A program made the position numbers and the translations under genes. The notes under the pieces were generated by a model. It was not told the DNA's origin. It saw only the letters and a list, made by a program, of their open reading frames with translations, and did no database searches. From Brachycybe producta (Eukaryota; Arthropoda; Diplopoda; Playtdesmida; Andrognathidae), in assembly GCA_036925085.1 (NCBI GenBank), contig JAUPFP010000007.1, positions 6,052,058 through 6,116,057 on the forward strand: 64,000 nt of DNA. Reading direction: 5' to 3'. Every line of letters starts with the position of its first letter. Position 1 is the stretch's first letter. Shown here one piece after another: positions 46,312 through 61,900 of this stretch.

Positions 46312-47236
46312 TATTTCACTTTGCTTATTTTAACTTTCATCAATATCATTTGGCCATATTCTAAAACGTTTCTTTAAGGCAAAACTAAACTTAAACAGAC
46401 ACATTAGTTTTTTCTTGCTTTTTATTTTCAACTTAGCTTTAATTTTAAACAACATTATAAATGTTTACAATTAAAGGTAAACTTATAATGTAAAGCGAGA
46501 AAAAAATGTAACGCGTCTATGCAAGTTGTTAATTACTGTTTTTAACTTTGTAACTTTTTAAAAAGTTACAAATTTTTAAATAAAATGAATTATCTTTTTA
46601 TTTAAATTGTGATTTTTTTCTTCCAATCCTGTTTAGCAGTTTATTGATAAATAGGAGATTGATTGTTAAATGTGTTGTGAATCCTGTTTCCCATTAGTCA
46701 ACAGTGTTAAAATGAATGGGTTTTGGTCACGATCATCGGGTCGATAATCGTTGACTTTGGCTTGCTTTTATTTATTGCTGTCACTCCAAGTGCGTGTTGT
46801 TGTTGGTCACTTGTTGGTTTTAGGTAAATTCCTTCAGACTTGTTTTGAGAAGAGAATTTTCTCATTCGATCGTTTGAAGAAGTTATGTTTTCCAGCTTTT
46901 TAAAAAGCTGCAAAATGTTAAAAGAAATTACCATCTTTTCATCTTAACATCGATTGACATTTACATCAGAAAAACAATGAAGCCCCTCTTTTTTCCTGTC
47001 ACAACGGCAATCATATTACAGACTCATATCACATATTTGTAGGATTTTTATCATCACAAATATATTTCGGCTAACATTTTTTGATGCAGAATTTAACATT
47101 TATAATATACGATTTTAAAATTCGTAGTTATTTTAATTTATTTATTATTTTTTAATTAAAATTCGTAATGACTAAAGTATAGATTTAACAATTTTTCGGT
47201 TTGTTTTTTCATTTTCTAGATATTTTGATAAATATT

Positions 47237-47393
47237 CGAAATTTCGAACGAAATAAATTTATTTACGAAATCCATTATTTTGACGTCATAAATAAAATTT
47301 CACCAATTAATCTCGTTAAATATAACGAAATCAGCCGGAAATGACGTCAAAATAATGGATTTCGTAAATAAATTTATTTCGTACGAAATTTCG
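47237..47393. mobile_element. Long inverted repeat, 53-bp arms with 52 of 53 matched
   Basis: The arm at 47237-47289 (begins CGAAATTTCGAACGAAATAA, ends CATTATTTTGACGTCAT) is the reverse complement of 47341-47393 except at one A/T position. A 51-bp AT-rich spacer separates them. Each arm contains a perfect TGACGTCA. Such near-identity suggests a recent fold-back insertion or one kept by gene conversion. Confidence 0.85.
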
Positions 47394-48657
47394 CTAAGTC
47401 CCCAATGTCTAAATGAAATACATAAAACGAAATTAATTTTACATTTATTTAAAGGAAGAGTCAATTTTAAGGAACCGATTTACATTTTAAAAAAAAATAG
47501 GAATCTCATTCAACAAACTTATTTATTTTACAAACTACTTAATTATACCTTTTTTTTGGTTGTAACATAAAAAAAATTTGTGAAATTATTTTCTTTTTAT
47601 TGAACAATGAATATAATAATAAGGTATATAAATATGAATTTTATCTCTAGACAGATAAAACATTTTAACAAATTATAAACACATCCAACAAAAAAACATA
47701 CATAAGTGTTTTAAAACGACAATATAAATATATATGTACACTTTAGTGGAATTCTAGTCGTAATTAATTAATTTTAGTATATTGTCGAACATCTTTTATG
47801 TAATGAATAAGCTCTTGTTGCATTTCTAGTGTTAACTCAATTAATTCTCAAGGATTATAACGGAGAATTAATTCCCCACTTCCTTTACAGTGAGTTTCAA
47901 AGCTTTTTGTGTTATGCGTTTATTATGTACATGTATGTCTTGTGCGGTTTTTTGTTTTGCATAATAAGTTCAACAATTTGGACTTTTATGGAGACAAAAA
48001 CTTGAGACAAATTTGTAACTAATGTACATAGCTATCGTTAATTTGTGTGGAAAAAAAACATTGCACGAGAAATTGAAAAAAACAAACATCGCAATGCATT
48101 GTTATTTTTTGTTTTTGTTTTCATTTTATGAATTTTTGTTGTTTTTGTCCTAACATTGTATAATTTTTGTTAACTCTGGTACAGCTTAAGAAATTGAAGG
48201 CTGTAATCGTTTCATTTGGTCATTTTTGTTACACATTGCAGCACATCAAGAATTTCAAGTTTAGTTTGAAGCTAGCACTAGTCTTACCATAATTAAAAAA
48301 ATATTTATCATAGAAATTTATATAAAAAATTAATATCACGAAATAAACAGATTTTCAATTATACTTAATAATTGCATAGAGAGAAGTAATTTAAAATTTA
48401 CAGAAACACAATAATCGGTATATTTTCTTTCAATTTAAAAATAAATACATGTATTGATGAAATGTCAAATTTTGTAAGCTGCTTTAAAAATTTCATAAGC
48501 TGCTATAAAAATTTCATTTTAAAAGCTAAAGCATAAAAATTATCTTATACATTTTTTATTTGCTTTTTTTAGATTCCGATATATCTTGAATTTTTTAATG
48601 TTGCTTCAAAATTTGTTTAATAATTATGGCCGAATGAGTGAAAGCAATTCTTTTAAG

Positions 48658-48840
48658 GTTTTTAGGCCCAAATTCTAGAAGCAAAATTTGGCACTTTCTT
48701 TTAAACCATCTGAACAGGATTTCAATCTAGAAAAAAACCTTTTCGAGAATATTCAATAAGGCAATGTTTTTCCATATTGGAATCCTTTTTAAAAGTTTTC
48801 AAGTTTAATTGCTAAGTTTCCTTCAAGATTTCTTGCCATT
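48658..48840. repeat. Dispersed repeat family B, copy 3
   Basis: TAGGCCCAAATTCTAGAAGC and CATCTGAACAGGATTTCAAT lead to an inverted CTAAGTTTCCTTCAAGATTT end. Same block order as copies 2 and 4. Confidence 0.5.
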
Positions 48841-49291
48841 GCTAGCAAGCAGTGTGTACCAAGAATGAAACTGTCTGCAATTTAGTGAAACACACCTTAG
48901 CAACTAACTTGATTAGTTTAAATGTGTGAACGTCATGCAAACAATTGTATTCAGAACCATGAATTTTTTTTTATATTTGGTGGCCTTTCTTTTTATTTCA
49001 TTTATTTGATATGTTTTATATCCGAACCATTTGTGTTAAGAAGATTATTTTGTATCTTCTTAATTATGTGGTTCAGTTGTTGATTTTTCTCGGTTTCTGG
49101 AGATGTTTTTCATTGAAAGAAACATAATTATGCAATATTATTATTATTTATGACATTTCTTCCTTATTTCGTAAAGAAAAAACTTTTTTTTTGCTTGATT
49201 TTCAAGAGAATGAATGAACGAACAGTCAGCAGATTTTTATATCTTGTTTTAACTACAAAGTAGTTAAAAAATTATGAAAGGTGGGAGTCTT

Positions 49292-49475
49292 AGGTCTGGT
49301 ACACATAATAAAGTAATGCGACAGCAATGCAAGGCCGCGCTTTATTGTACACGTGGAAAATGTAGTTATTGAAGTATTATCTACTTTAGTTGGCGGATTT
49401 TACCAAAACTTAAGCTCAGTAGAAAGCAACCTTGCATTGCTGCTGCTGCATTACTTCAAGTTGTGCACTAGGCTT
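49292..49475. mobile_element. TIR element, about 184 bp
   Basis: The left end has GGTCTGGTACACA then AAGTAATGCGACAGCAATGC. The right end, reverse-complemented, has GCCTAGTGCACAA then AAGTAATGCAGCAGCAGCAA. The arms run about 45 bp, with a CAATGCAAGG block in both. Non-coding. Confidence 0.6.
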
Positions 49476-52286
49476 TATATCTTTAGCAACTAAGGTACCT
49501 GTCTGTATTAGGGCAACATTTATTAAATTATTATTATTATTGTTAACTTTGCAATGAAAAGCATTGGTGGTTATGCTTTATACAGCTCAGAACTTCAGAA
49601 GAAAATATTAGTTTACAATTCAGTTTTCATAATCCAGATAACATTTCATTAAATTTTATGGCTTTTTAAAAAAATGTTGCTTAAGTCACAGCTAAAATAA
49701 ACAAAATGAAACTTACAACCTTTTTCGTAGACATACGTAATATAGAAGATTCTGTCTTGAGTTATGTTTTAAGCTCAGCTTTATGTTAGGCAACATTTTA
49801 GAATGTCACCAGTTAGTTTTCTGACTGAAGGAAGATGTTTAATTACGAGCGTAAATGCAGTTTGTTAAATGAAAATCACAGTACATTTTTTAGGTTTGTG
49901 AACTTTACAGAATTCACGGTTCAGTGTTTCATTTTTTGGCGACTGTTTTGTTTTTGTGTTGTTTTATTTTTCATTCTGACTTGATGTGCATATAAATACA
50001 GTTTCTAGTCAATTAAGAAAATATACCGTTTATATCCATGAGTAACATCCATTAAGTTTGTTAATTTGATTCTATACTCAATTGGTAGAAGGTGTGAATT
50101 AATTTTCCCTTTGCCGTAAAAAGAAGAAAAAAACCGACCAGCAATAATTCCTTGTTGTTAATGTTATTACTATATGTTGCAAAAGTGTGTATGAAGAAAA
50201 AAAAAGCTACAGTTAATCCAAAAAAAAACAAAAACAAATTGAAATTGGTGAAAGTTATTAGTCTCAACTGTTTAAAAGTTTATAACTATCTTAGTTATAA
50301 GTTGAAGTATAATTTGGCACAGTTACGTTTTTGTGTTTGTTGTAATTATTCTCAGAAGTATAAAATGTGAAACAAAGTCTTTAATAATTGTAGATAATGC
50401 AAAACTTAAAAAACACTTTGCAATTATACTGTGTCTTAGATCAAATAAGTTGTTATACCTTTATGCAGCTAATTTATGATTTTTATGTTTGCATTGTTAA
50501 ATGATTGTTTTAAAGTGTGTATTATGATTATTAATTATTGTAGTTGTGGATTTCACATGTATCCGGCTATGCAAAACAAATATTCCTCACCACTACCACC
50601 ACAACCATACACAAATCAACACGAAAAAACAAAACAAACAAAAAAATGTTCAATTGTTATGATTACAACACTTACAGTAAATGCAATTCTGCTTTAGTGT
50701 TTTCGATATTATCGGCAGATAACGTAGAACAAGTGATCCTATTTTAATTGATTTTGAATTTTTACAATACTGTAAAAAAAACGTTGTGTTATATTTATGC
50801 GTTAACATTGTGTAAAAAAAACAACAATTGATATCATGAATTAATGTAATTGCAGTAATAAGAAAATCTTTTAACCACAAGTTTGAAATAATATTATTTC
50901 TATGTGATTAAAAGATTTTTTCACATTAGAACCTTTCTAAATTGAGTTTCACTTTAATCTTTACATACTCTTGAATTTTCAAAAGTTTCTTTTGTGAGAA
51001 AAACATACACACGTTGTCTCATAAGCCAAAATATTGTTTTTTATGTGAATTTGGTTCATTTAAAAATTGTTTAATGATGGAAACATTTAAGTTTTTAACA
51101 TGAAACAAGTCATAAGGGCGTGTTTCATGTGTATTTGTGTAAAAGCTTGATTTTGGAGGTGTTCTCAAGACAATTTTAGTTCAATTTTTTAAGAATATAA
51201 ACTGTTTTAAGTTACATACAAATGTTTTCTGACTTGTGAGACATTGTGTTTATTTATTAATAGGGCTCGGATTTTTATGTAATATCTAAAAAATGTTTCT
51301 CAATTCGCGAAGTAATCATTATCATTAGAACCACTGCAATTATGCTTTTTCTAATCAAAAAGGCTGATTAGAGGCTAGGTGTCTGTTTGCTATCAGTTGT
51401 CAACTAGAGTAACCAGTGTTTTTGATTCAACGAACCGTAATTGTTGGTTTATCTAAACGGGATTGTTACTTCACAATAGTATTGACCCTTGGGCCACAGA
51501 TTGAGAAACATTTGCTTGATAATTGCATACAAATTTGAGCCCTTATTATTAAGGATATTACAATGACTGACTTTTGGTTTTCAACTATGTATTATGTATA
51601 ACAGATTTTTTTTGTCAATTTAAATATGTGTGTTGATGCTGTTTTTTTTTGTGTTTTTCAGTAGCTATGATGGTAAATACTTTACCATATAAGCTTTTCT
51701 AAAGACTAGCAAACAATAGCAACATCAGGACTAATATTTATAAATTTCACAAACAAGTACATGTACTTGTGTGTAATTTGAATTTTTTATGGTAACTGGC
51801 TGATAATATGAGCTAGCTTGTATGGTAATTCCATATACAGTGGGAACCGTTGTACTCTAAATTGTGAAATAACAGTGGGACTGTTTTGCTGTTGATATTA
51901 TTCGTAAAACAGCTAAACAAAGTGTTTATTATAGTAGCTACTGCTAAATAAACAATTACAGCAACCGCATATGATATTGCTCAATGCTACGAATTGTGAA
52001 AGGTGTGAGATAAGCCATTTTTTTTCCAAACCAAAATCTGTACGTAAACGCAACTGTGGTCTAGTGAGAATAATTTCAGTTTATATAAAATAAATGTTTA
52101 ATCTGTGCCATATATTGATAATGTACTTATATTAATAGAAATCCAAATGTGACCCTGTTCAATTTTGGCTTGTCAGTTGTCTCTTTTTAGTCAAATCCCT
52201 ACCCTTAGGTAAGACAATAAATAAAGTACAACCCAAACGAAATTATAGTGAATTTATTTATTTATTTATTTTTTCACAACAGTGTT

Positions 52287-52292
52287 TTTATT
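52287..52292 (-). promoter_or_regulatory. MRPL41 polyadenylation signal (candidate)
   Basis: AATAAA on the minus strand, 23 bp after the stop. A further cluster of overlapping AATAAA copies lies at about 52250-52265, so the exact signal used is uncertain. Confidence 0.45.
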
Positions 52293-52315
52293 ATTACAAT
52301 TTCAGATATAAAATA

Positions 52316-54015
52316 TTAAAACAAGTCGCTTCCAGTTTGACGAACTTTGAGTTTCGCTTCGTCTCCTGTCGCGTTTTCAGCTTCCGAAGGTTCTAAAGGT
52401 TTTCCATCTTTGTCTAACTTGTTCGTCTTGAAGTCTGCCATAACTTTGTCAGCGTAACAAGCGTCGAAAAGATCTTTCGCCGTAAATTCCGACTGAACCA
52501 CGTCAGGAACACGATACGAAACGTATGGTTTTAACTATATTAATCGAGAAACGAAAGGAGAGTTTAGTTTTGTTCCATTCAAATGATTCAGGGCCAACAT
52601 AAAAAAAAGAAAACTTAGTATTTCAACTTTAAACTTTAAACTCTCTAAACAGGATTCCAATATAAGCTTGAACAGAGTTTATCTTATGTAATAGTCTTGC
52701 ACAGGGAGTTTCAAGTTGAAGTTGAATTGTCAAGTTTCCTTATGAAATGTGGGTCTAAGATGAGAATCACTTCATCTACGGACATGGTACACAAATAAAA
52801 AACAATAATAAAAGTTTTTTTAAAAAAAATTTCAAGATTTATTTAAAAATTTGAAGCTTGTTAATTTTCTTAGTCGATGTTAAAATTGAAAATCTTTTGT
52901 AACTTTTTTTTACAAGAGTCGTTTTTTTTCTGCACAACGTTCGTTTGTATTTAATAATATTCGTGTGGCCGATTCGCTTATGTTGGGGTTCCTCTGTAGC
53001 AGCTCTTGTTCCATAGAGAGCACGTCGTGTTGAGAGCCTAGTATAATTTATTAAATAAAACAGGTTGTGAAAGTTGTTTCAATTTTTGAAACGATTCAAG
53101 ACCATCTCTTAAAGCAATTAATCTGCTCTGTAACACATGAACATTGAACACAGATACAAGAGCTGCTCTCATCCAAACTGACGCGTTTTCTCTGCTTTTA
53201 TCAACAGAGTACCTGAGTGAATTGGGCACAGTACAAAATGAAATTTATGAACCTGAAATCCAGTTAAATCAGGAACAATTAATTCAGGAATCATTTCCGG
53301 TATCATACGGAATGAATTATCTTCAACAACACCAGTCCTTCTTACTCCAAGATCTACGAAATTAAGACAATCAAAGAAGTACATTAGGCTTTAATTTCGA
53401 TTCACAATGCAAGGCAGATTTTTGAGCGTTTTGCCATGAAATTCTGATTTTTCTGTCTTTCAGGAGAGCAAAATGAAGAGAGAATTGCTTTTTTTTTTAT
53501 AGAAACTATAGAAAGATAGCTCGCTCACTTTAAGGGGAATTTTTATGTTCATATTTTGTTTAAATAAGCTTTTTGTGACAGTTTGAAAAAGACCCAGATT
53601 GTTAGACAAACGGGTAGGCCTACAATCATAAATTTTTCATCAACCCCTCTGACGTCACAAGCTTACTCTTTTGCTGAGGCAACTATACTTTATGATGTCA
53701 CAGCCTCATAGGAGGACAGTGCGGAGAAAACGCTTTAATTCAGCCTCTAATTAAACAAAATTATAGACGATGTCAAAACACAATGCAATTGTGTACAAAG
53801 TGAAACAGAATAATGTACACCATCATAAATTACAAACCATATAGAGGATCATTTCTACGCTCTTGTCTGAACTTGTAACTCCCTCTTTTATTAAACGCCT
53901 GAAATTTTCTAAAGTTCCTTTTGCCTAAAAGTAATTCGCTCGTACTAAATGTGCGTACAATTGCAGAAAACGGAAAATGTTTAACGAAACGAAAATTACA
54001 CATGGACGCAGCCAT
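52316..54015 (-). CDS. MRPL41: Mitochondrial large-subunit ribosomal protein L41 (mL41)
   Basis: Component of the mitochondrial ribosome large subunit. Exons in transcript order: 54015-53838, 53353-53253, 52534-52316, giving 165 aa, phases 1 and 0 with GT-AG borders. Residues 1 to about 30 are basic and hydrophobic with few acids (MAASMCNFRFVKHFPFSAIV), fitting a mitochondrial targeting peptide. The diagnostic block is RMIPEMIPELIVPDLTGFQL then KPYVSYRVPDV, closely matching EMVPEFVVPDLTGF.LKPYVSY of known L41 proteins. A charged C-terminus follows (ACYADKVMADFKTNKLDKDG). It is head-to-head with VPS26C. The start codon lies inside an AAGATGGCTGC motif, YY1-like, common at such genes. Confidence 0.92.
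52588..52762. repeat. Dispersed repeat family B, copy 4 (MRPL41 intron 2)
   Basis: GAAAACTTAGTATTTCAACT, AACTCTCTAAACAGGATTCC and, inverted at the right, TTGAATTGTCAAGTTTCCTT. The element's two ends mirror each other as in copies 2 and 3. Confidence 0.55.
53425..53620. mobile_element. MITE family A, copy 8, left half only (MRPL41 intron 1)
   Basis: CTGTCTTTCAGGAGAGCAAA, TAGAAACTATAGAAAGATAG and TAAATAAGCTTTTTGTGACA match the left half of the family. The right half is absent and is followed by a CRE-bearing stretch (CTCTGACGTCACAAGC) that resembles an arm of the 31488-31703 element. Confidence 0.5.
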
Positions 54016-54323
54016 CTTTGCTGAGAAAATTATTCAACTAAAAGAAACGAAAAACGGACAAACTCTCATATATGTCGCTTACGACTTCTGTTAATACGTG
54101 TGATTTGTTTTATTATTTTTAAAATGACAGGGGTAAAATAGGACCCAAAATGGCGGATGAGATTAGTAAAAAAGAAAATGAAACAGCATTTGTGCAATGT
54201 GATAGAGGGCGCTAGTACTGTAAACAGCTGTTCTGGTAAAAATTCAACAGTAATTTCTTTTCGTGGTTTTTTTTTAGTAGTTTGTTTTGTTTTTTGCAAG
54301 TTAAATAAGTTTACAATAAAACA
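54016..54323. promoter_or_regulatory. Divergent promoter shared by MRPL41 and VPS26C
   Basis: Only 308 bp separate the two start codons. There is no TATA box in a clear position. AAAATGGCGG at 54147-54156 reads in the VPS26C direction and AAGATGGCTGC overlaps the MRPL41 ATG; both resemble YY1 sites, typical of TATA-less housekeeping promoters. A CAGCTG E-box lies at about 54225. Confidence 0.6.
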
Positions 54324-58529
<4,206 letters not shown>

Positions 58530-58604
58530 TGACGTTTTTTGTACAAAACTTTTTTTTACTTGAATCGAGATATTCCTATAAAAATGTCATTCCTTTCTCA
58601 TGAA

Positions 58605-58610
58605 AATAAA
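58605..58610 (+). promoter_or_regulatory. VPS26C polyadenylation signal
   Basis: AATAAA, 75 bp after the VPS26C stop codon. Confidence 0.55.
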
Positions 58611-58944
58611 CAGTGTATACATAATTTTTCGAATTTTTTGGGGATATAGAAATTAGCTCTATAGACACTTATCCTAAAGCCATTGGAACTAAAGGGATGA
58701 TTGCCCTAAAAGGACGTTTACCCTAAAACCATTTGCCGTAAAACCACTTTTTCATTTTTTCTTGCGGTTTAGTGTCCTCAGAAGTCTGTTGGGCCCTCCT
58801 GAGTTCATTTCAGTGCTTTTCAGGGCATCTAGAAGACTTTCATTTTTTGCCATTTTTTGAAAATATTCATGAGGTCTTGGAATATTTTCATTTTTTGACA
58901 ATTTTTACTTTTTTGAATTTATGGTTTTTTATTAGTGTTGTAAA
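58611..58944. other. Spacer between VPS26C and the satellite
   Basis: About 330 bp with several imperfect short repeats (CCTAAAGCCATT, CCCTAAAACCATT, CGTAAAACCACT around 58672-58750 and TCATTTTTTGCCATTTTTTG-type words at 58840-58910). No gene is seen. It leads directly into the satellite. Confidence 0.5.
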
Positions 58945-61900
58945 CAAAAAAAAGCGTAAAAAAGCGTAAAAAAGCGTAAAAAGCGAAAAAAAAAGCGTAA
59001 AAAAAGCGTAAAAAAAAGCGTAAAAAAGCGTAAAAAATCGTAAAAAAGCGTAAAAAAGCGGAAAAAAAAAAAGCGTAAAAAAAGCGTAAAAAAAGCGTAA
59101 AAAAGCGTAAAAAAGCGTAAAAAAGCGTAAAAAAGCTTAAAAAAAGCATAAAAAAGCTTAAAAAAAGCGTAAAAAAGCGTAAAAAAAGCGTAAAAAAGCG
59201 GAAAAAAAGCGGAAAAAAGCGGAAAAAAGCGTAAATAAAGCGTAAAAAAAGCGTAAAAAAGCGTAAAAAAAGCGTAAAAAAGCGTAAAAAAGCGTAAAAA
59301 AGCGTAAAAAGCGTAAAAAAGCGGAAAAAAGCGTAAATAAAGCGTAAAAAAGCGTAAAAAAGTGTAAAAAGCGTAAAAAAGCGTAAAAAAAGCGTAAAAA
59401 AACGTAAAAAAAGCGTAAAAAAGCGTAAAAAAGCGTAAAAAAAGCGTAAAAAAGCGGAATAAAGCGTAAATAAAGCGTAAAAAAAGCGTAAAAAAAGCTT
59501 AAAAAAAGCGTAAAAAAGCGTAAAAAAAGCGTAAAAAAGCGTAAAAAGCGTAAAAAAGCGTAAAAAAAGCGGAAAAAGTGTAAAAAGCGTAAAAAAAGCG
59601 TAAAAAAGCGTAAAAAAAGCGTAAAAAAGCGTAAAAAAAGCGTAAAAAAGCGTAAAAAAGCTTAAAAAAAGCTTAAAAAAAGCGTAAAAAAGCGTAAAAA
59701 AGCGTAAAAAAGCGTAAAAAAAGCGTAAAAAAGCGTAAAAATGCGTAAAAAGCGTAAAAAAGCGTAAATAAAGCGTAAAAAAAGCGTAAGAAAGCGTAAA
59801 AAAGCTTAAAAAAGCGTAAAAAAAGCTTTAAAAAAGCTTAAAAAGCGTAAAAAAGCGTAAAAAAGCGTAAAAAAAGCGTAAAAAAAGCGTAAAAAAGCGT
59901 AAACGAGCTTAAAAAAGCTTAAAAAAGCGTAAAAAATCGTAAAAAAGCGTAAAAAAGCGTAAAAACAGCGTAAAAAAAGCGTAAAAAAAGCGTAAAAAAG
60001 CTTAAAAAAGCATAAAAAGTGTAAAAAAGCGTAAAAAAAGCGTAAAAGAAGCGTAAAAAAGCTTAAAAAAGCGTTAAAAAGCGTAAAATATCGTAAAAAA
60101 ACGTAAAAACAGCGTAAAAAAGCGTAAAAAGCGTAAAAAAGCGTAAAAAAAAGCGTAAAAAAGCGTAAAAAGCGTAAAAAAAGCGTAAAAAAAGCGTAAA
60201 AAAAGCGTAAAAAAGCGTAAAAAAGCGTAAAAAAAGCGTAAAAAAGCGTAAAAAAATCGTAAAAAAGCGTAAAAAAAGCGTAAAAAACCGTAAAAAAAAG
60301 CGTAAAAAAGCGTAAAAAAAGTGTAAACGAGCTTAAAAAAGCTTAAAAAATCGTAAAAAAGCGGAAAAAAAGCGTAAAAACAGCGTAAAAAAGCGTAAAA
60401 AGCGTAAAAAAGCGTAAAAAAGCGTAAAAAAAGCTTAAAAAAGCTTAAAAAAAGCATAAAAAGCGTAAAAAAAGCGTAAAAAAAGCGTAAAAAAGCTTAA
60501 AAAAAGCGTAAAAAAGGGTAAAAAAGCGTAAAAAAGCGTAAAAAAAGCGTATAAAAGCGTAAAAAAAGCGTAAATAAAGCGTATAAACGTTTAAAAAAGC
60601 GTAAAAAAGCGTAAAAAAGCGTAAACAAGCGTAAAAAAGCGTAAAAAAGCGTAAAAAAAGCGTAAAAAAGCGTTAAAAAAAGCGTTAAAAAAAAGCGTAA
60701 AAAAGCGTAAAAAAGCATAAAAAAGCGTAAAAAAGCGTAAAAAATCGTAAAAAAGCGTAAAAAGCGTAAAACAGCGTAAAAAGCGTAAAAAAGCATAAAA
60801 AATCGTAATAACAGCATAAATAAAGCGTATAAACTTTTAAAAAAGCGTAAAAAAGCGTAAAACGCGTAAAAAAGCGGAAAAAAAGCGTAAATAAAGCGTA
60901 TAAACGTTTAAAAAAGCGTAAAAAAAGCGTAAAAAAAGCGTAAAAAAAGCGTAAAAAAGCGTAAAAACAGCGTAAAAAAGCGTAAAAAGCGTAAAAAAAG
61001 CGTAATAAAGCTTAAAAAAGCGTAAAAAAGCGGAAAAAAGCGTAAAAAAGCTTAAAAAAGCGTAAAAAAGCGTAAAAAAAGCTTAAAAAAGCGTAAAAAA
61101 AGTGTAAAAAAGCGTAAAAAAGCGGAATAAAGCGTAAATAAAGCGTAAAAAAAGCGTAAAAAAGCTTAAAAAAAGCGTAAAAAAGCGTAAAAAAAGCGTA
61201 AAAAAGCGTAAAAAGCGTAAAAAAGCGGAAAAAGTGTAAAAAGCGTAAAAAAGCGTAAAAAAGCGTAAAAAAAGCGTAAAAAAGCGTAAAAAAAAGCGTA
61301 AAAAAGCGTAAAAAAGCGTAAAAAAGCTTAAAAAAAGCTTAAAAAAAGCGTAAAAAAAGCGTAAAAAAAGCGTAAAAAAGCGTAAAAAAAGCGTAAAAAA
61401 GCGTAAAAAAGCGTTAAAAATGCGTAAAAAGCGTAAAAAAGCGTAAAAAAAGCGTAAAAAAGCGTAAAAAAGCGTAAAAAAGCTTAAAAAAGCGTAAAAA
61501 AAGCTTAAAAAAAGCTTAAAAAGCGTAAAAAAGCGTAAAAAAAGCGTAAAAAAAGCGTAAAAAAGCGTAAAAAAGCGTAAACGAGCTTAAAAAAGCTTAA
61601 AAAAGCGTAAAAAATCGTAAAAAAGCGTAAAAAAGCGTAAAAACAGCGTAAAAAAGCGTAAAAAAAGCGTAAAAAAGCTTAAAAAAGCATAAAAAGTGTA
61701 AAAAAGCGTAAAAAAAGCGTAAAAGAAGCGTAAAAAAGCTTAAAAAAGCGTAAAATATCGTAAAAAAACGTAAAAACAGCGTAAAAAAGCGTAAAAAGCG
61801 TAAAAAAGCGTAAAAAAAAGCGTAAAAAAGCGTAAAAAGCGTAAAAAAAGCGTAAAAAAAGCGTAAAAAAAGCGTAAAAAAGCGTAAAAAAGCGTAAAAA

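Larger units (their letters stand above)
46312..52286. other. SIK-MRPL41 intergenic region (about 6 kb)
   Basis: Convergent 3' ends of SIK (plus) and MRPL41 (minus). It contains the near-perfect inverted repeat at 47237-47393, family-B repeat copy 3 and a TIR element at 49292-49475. The open frames are short and AT-driven; I see no gene, tRNA or rRNA. Confidence 0.6.
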
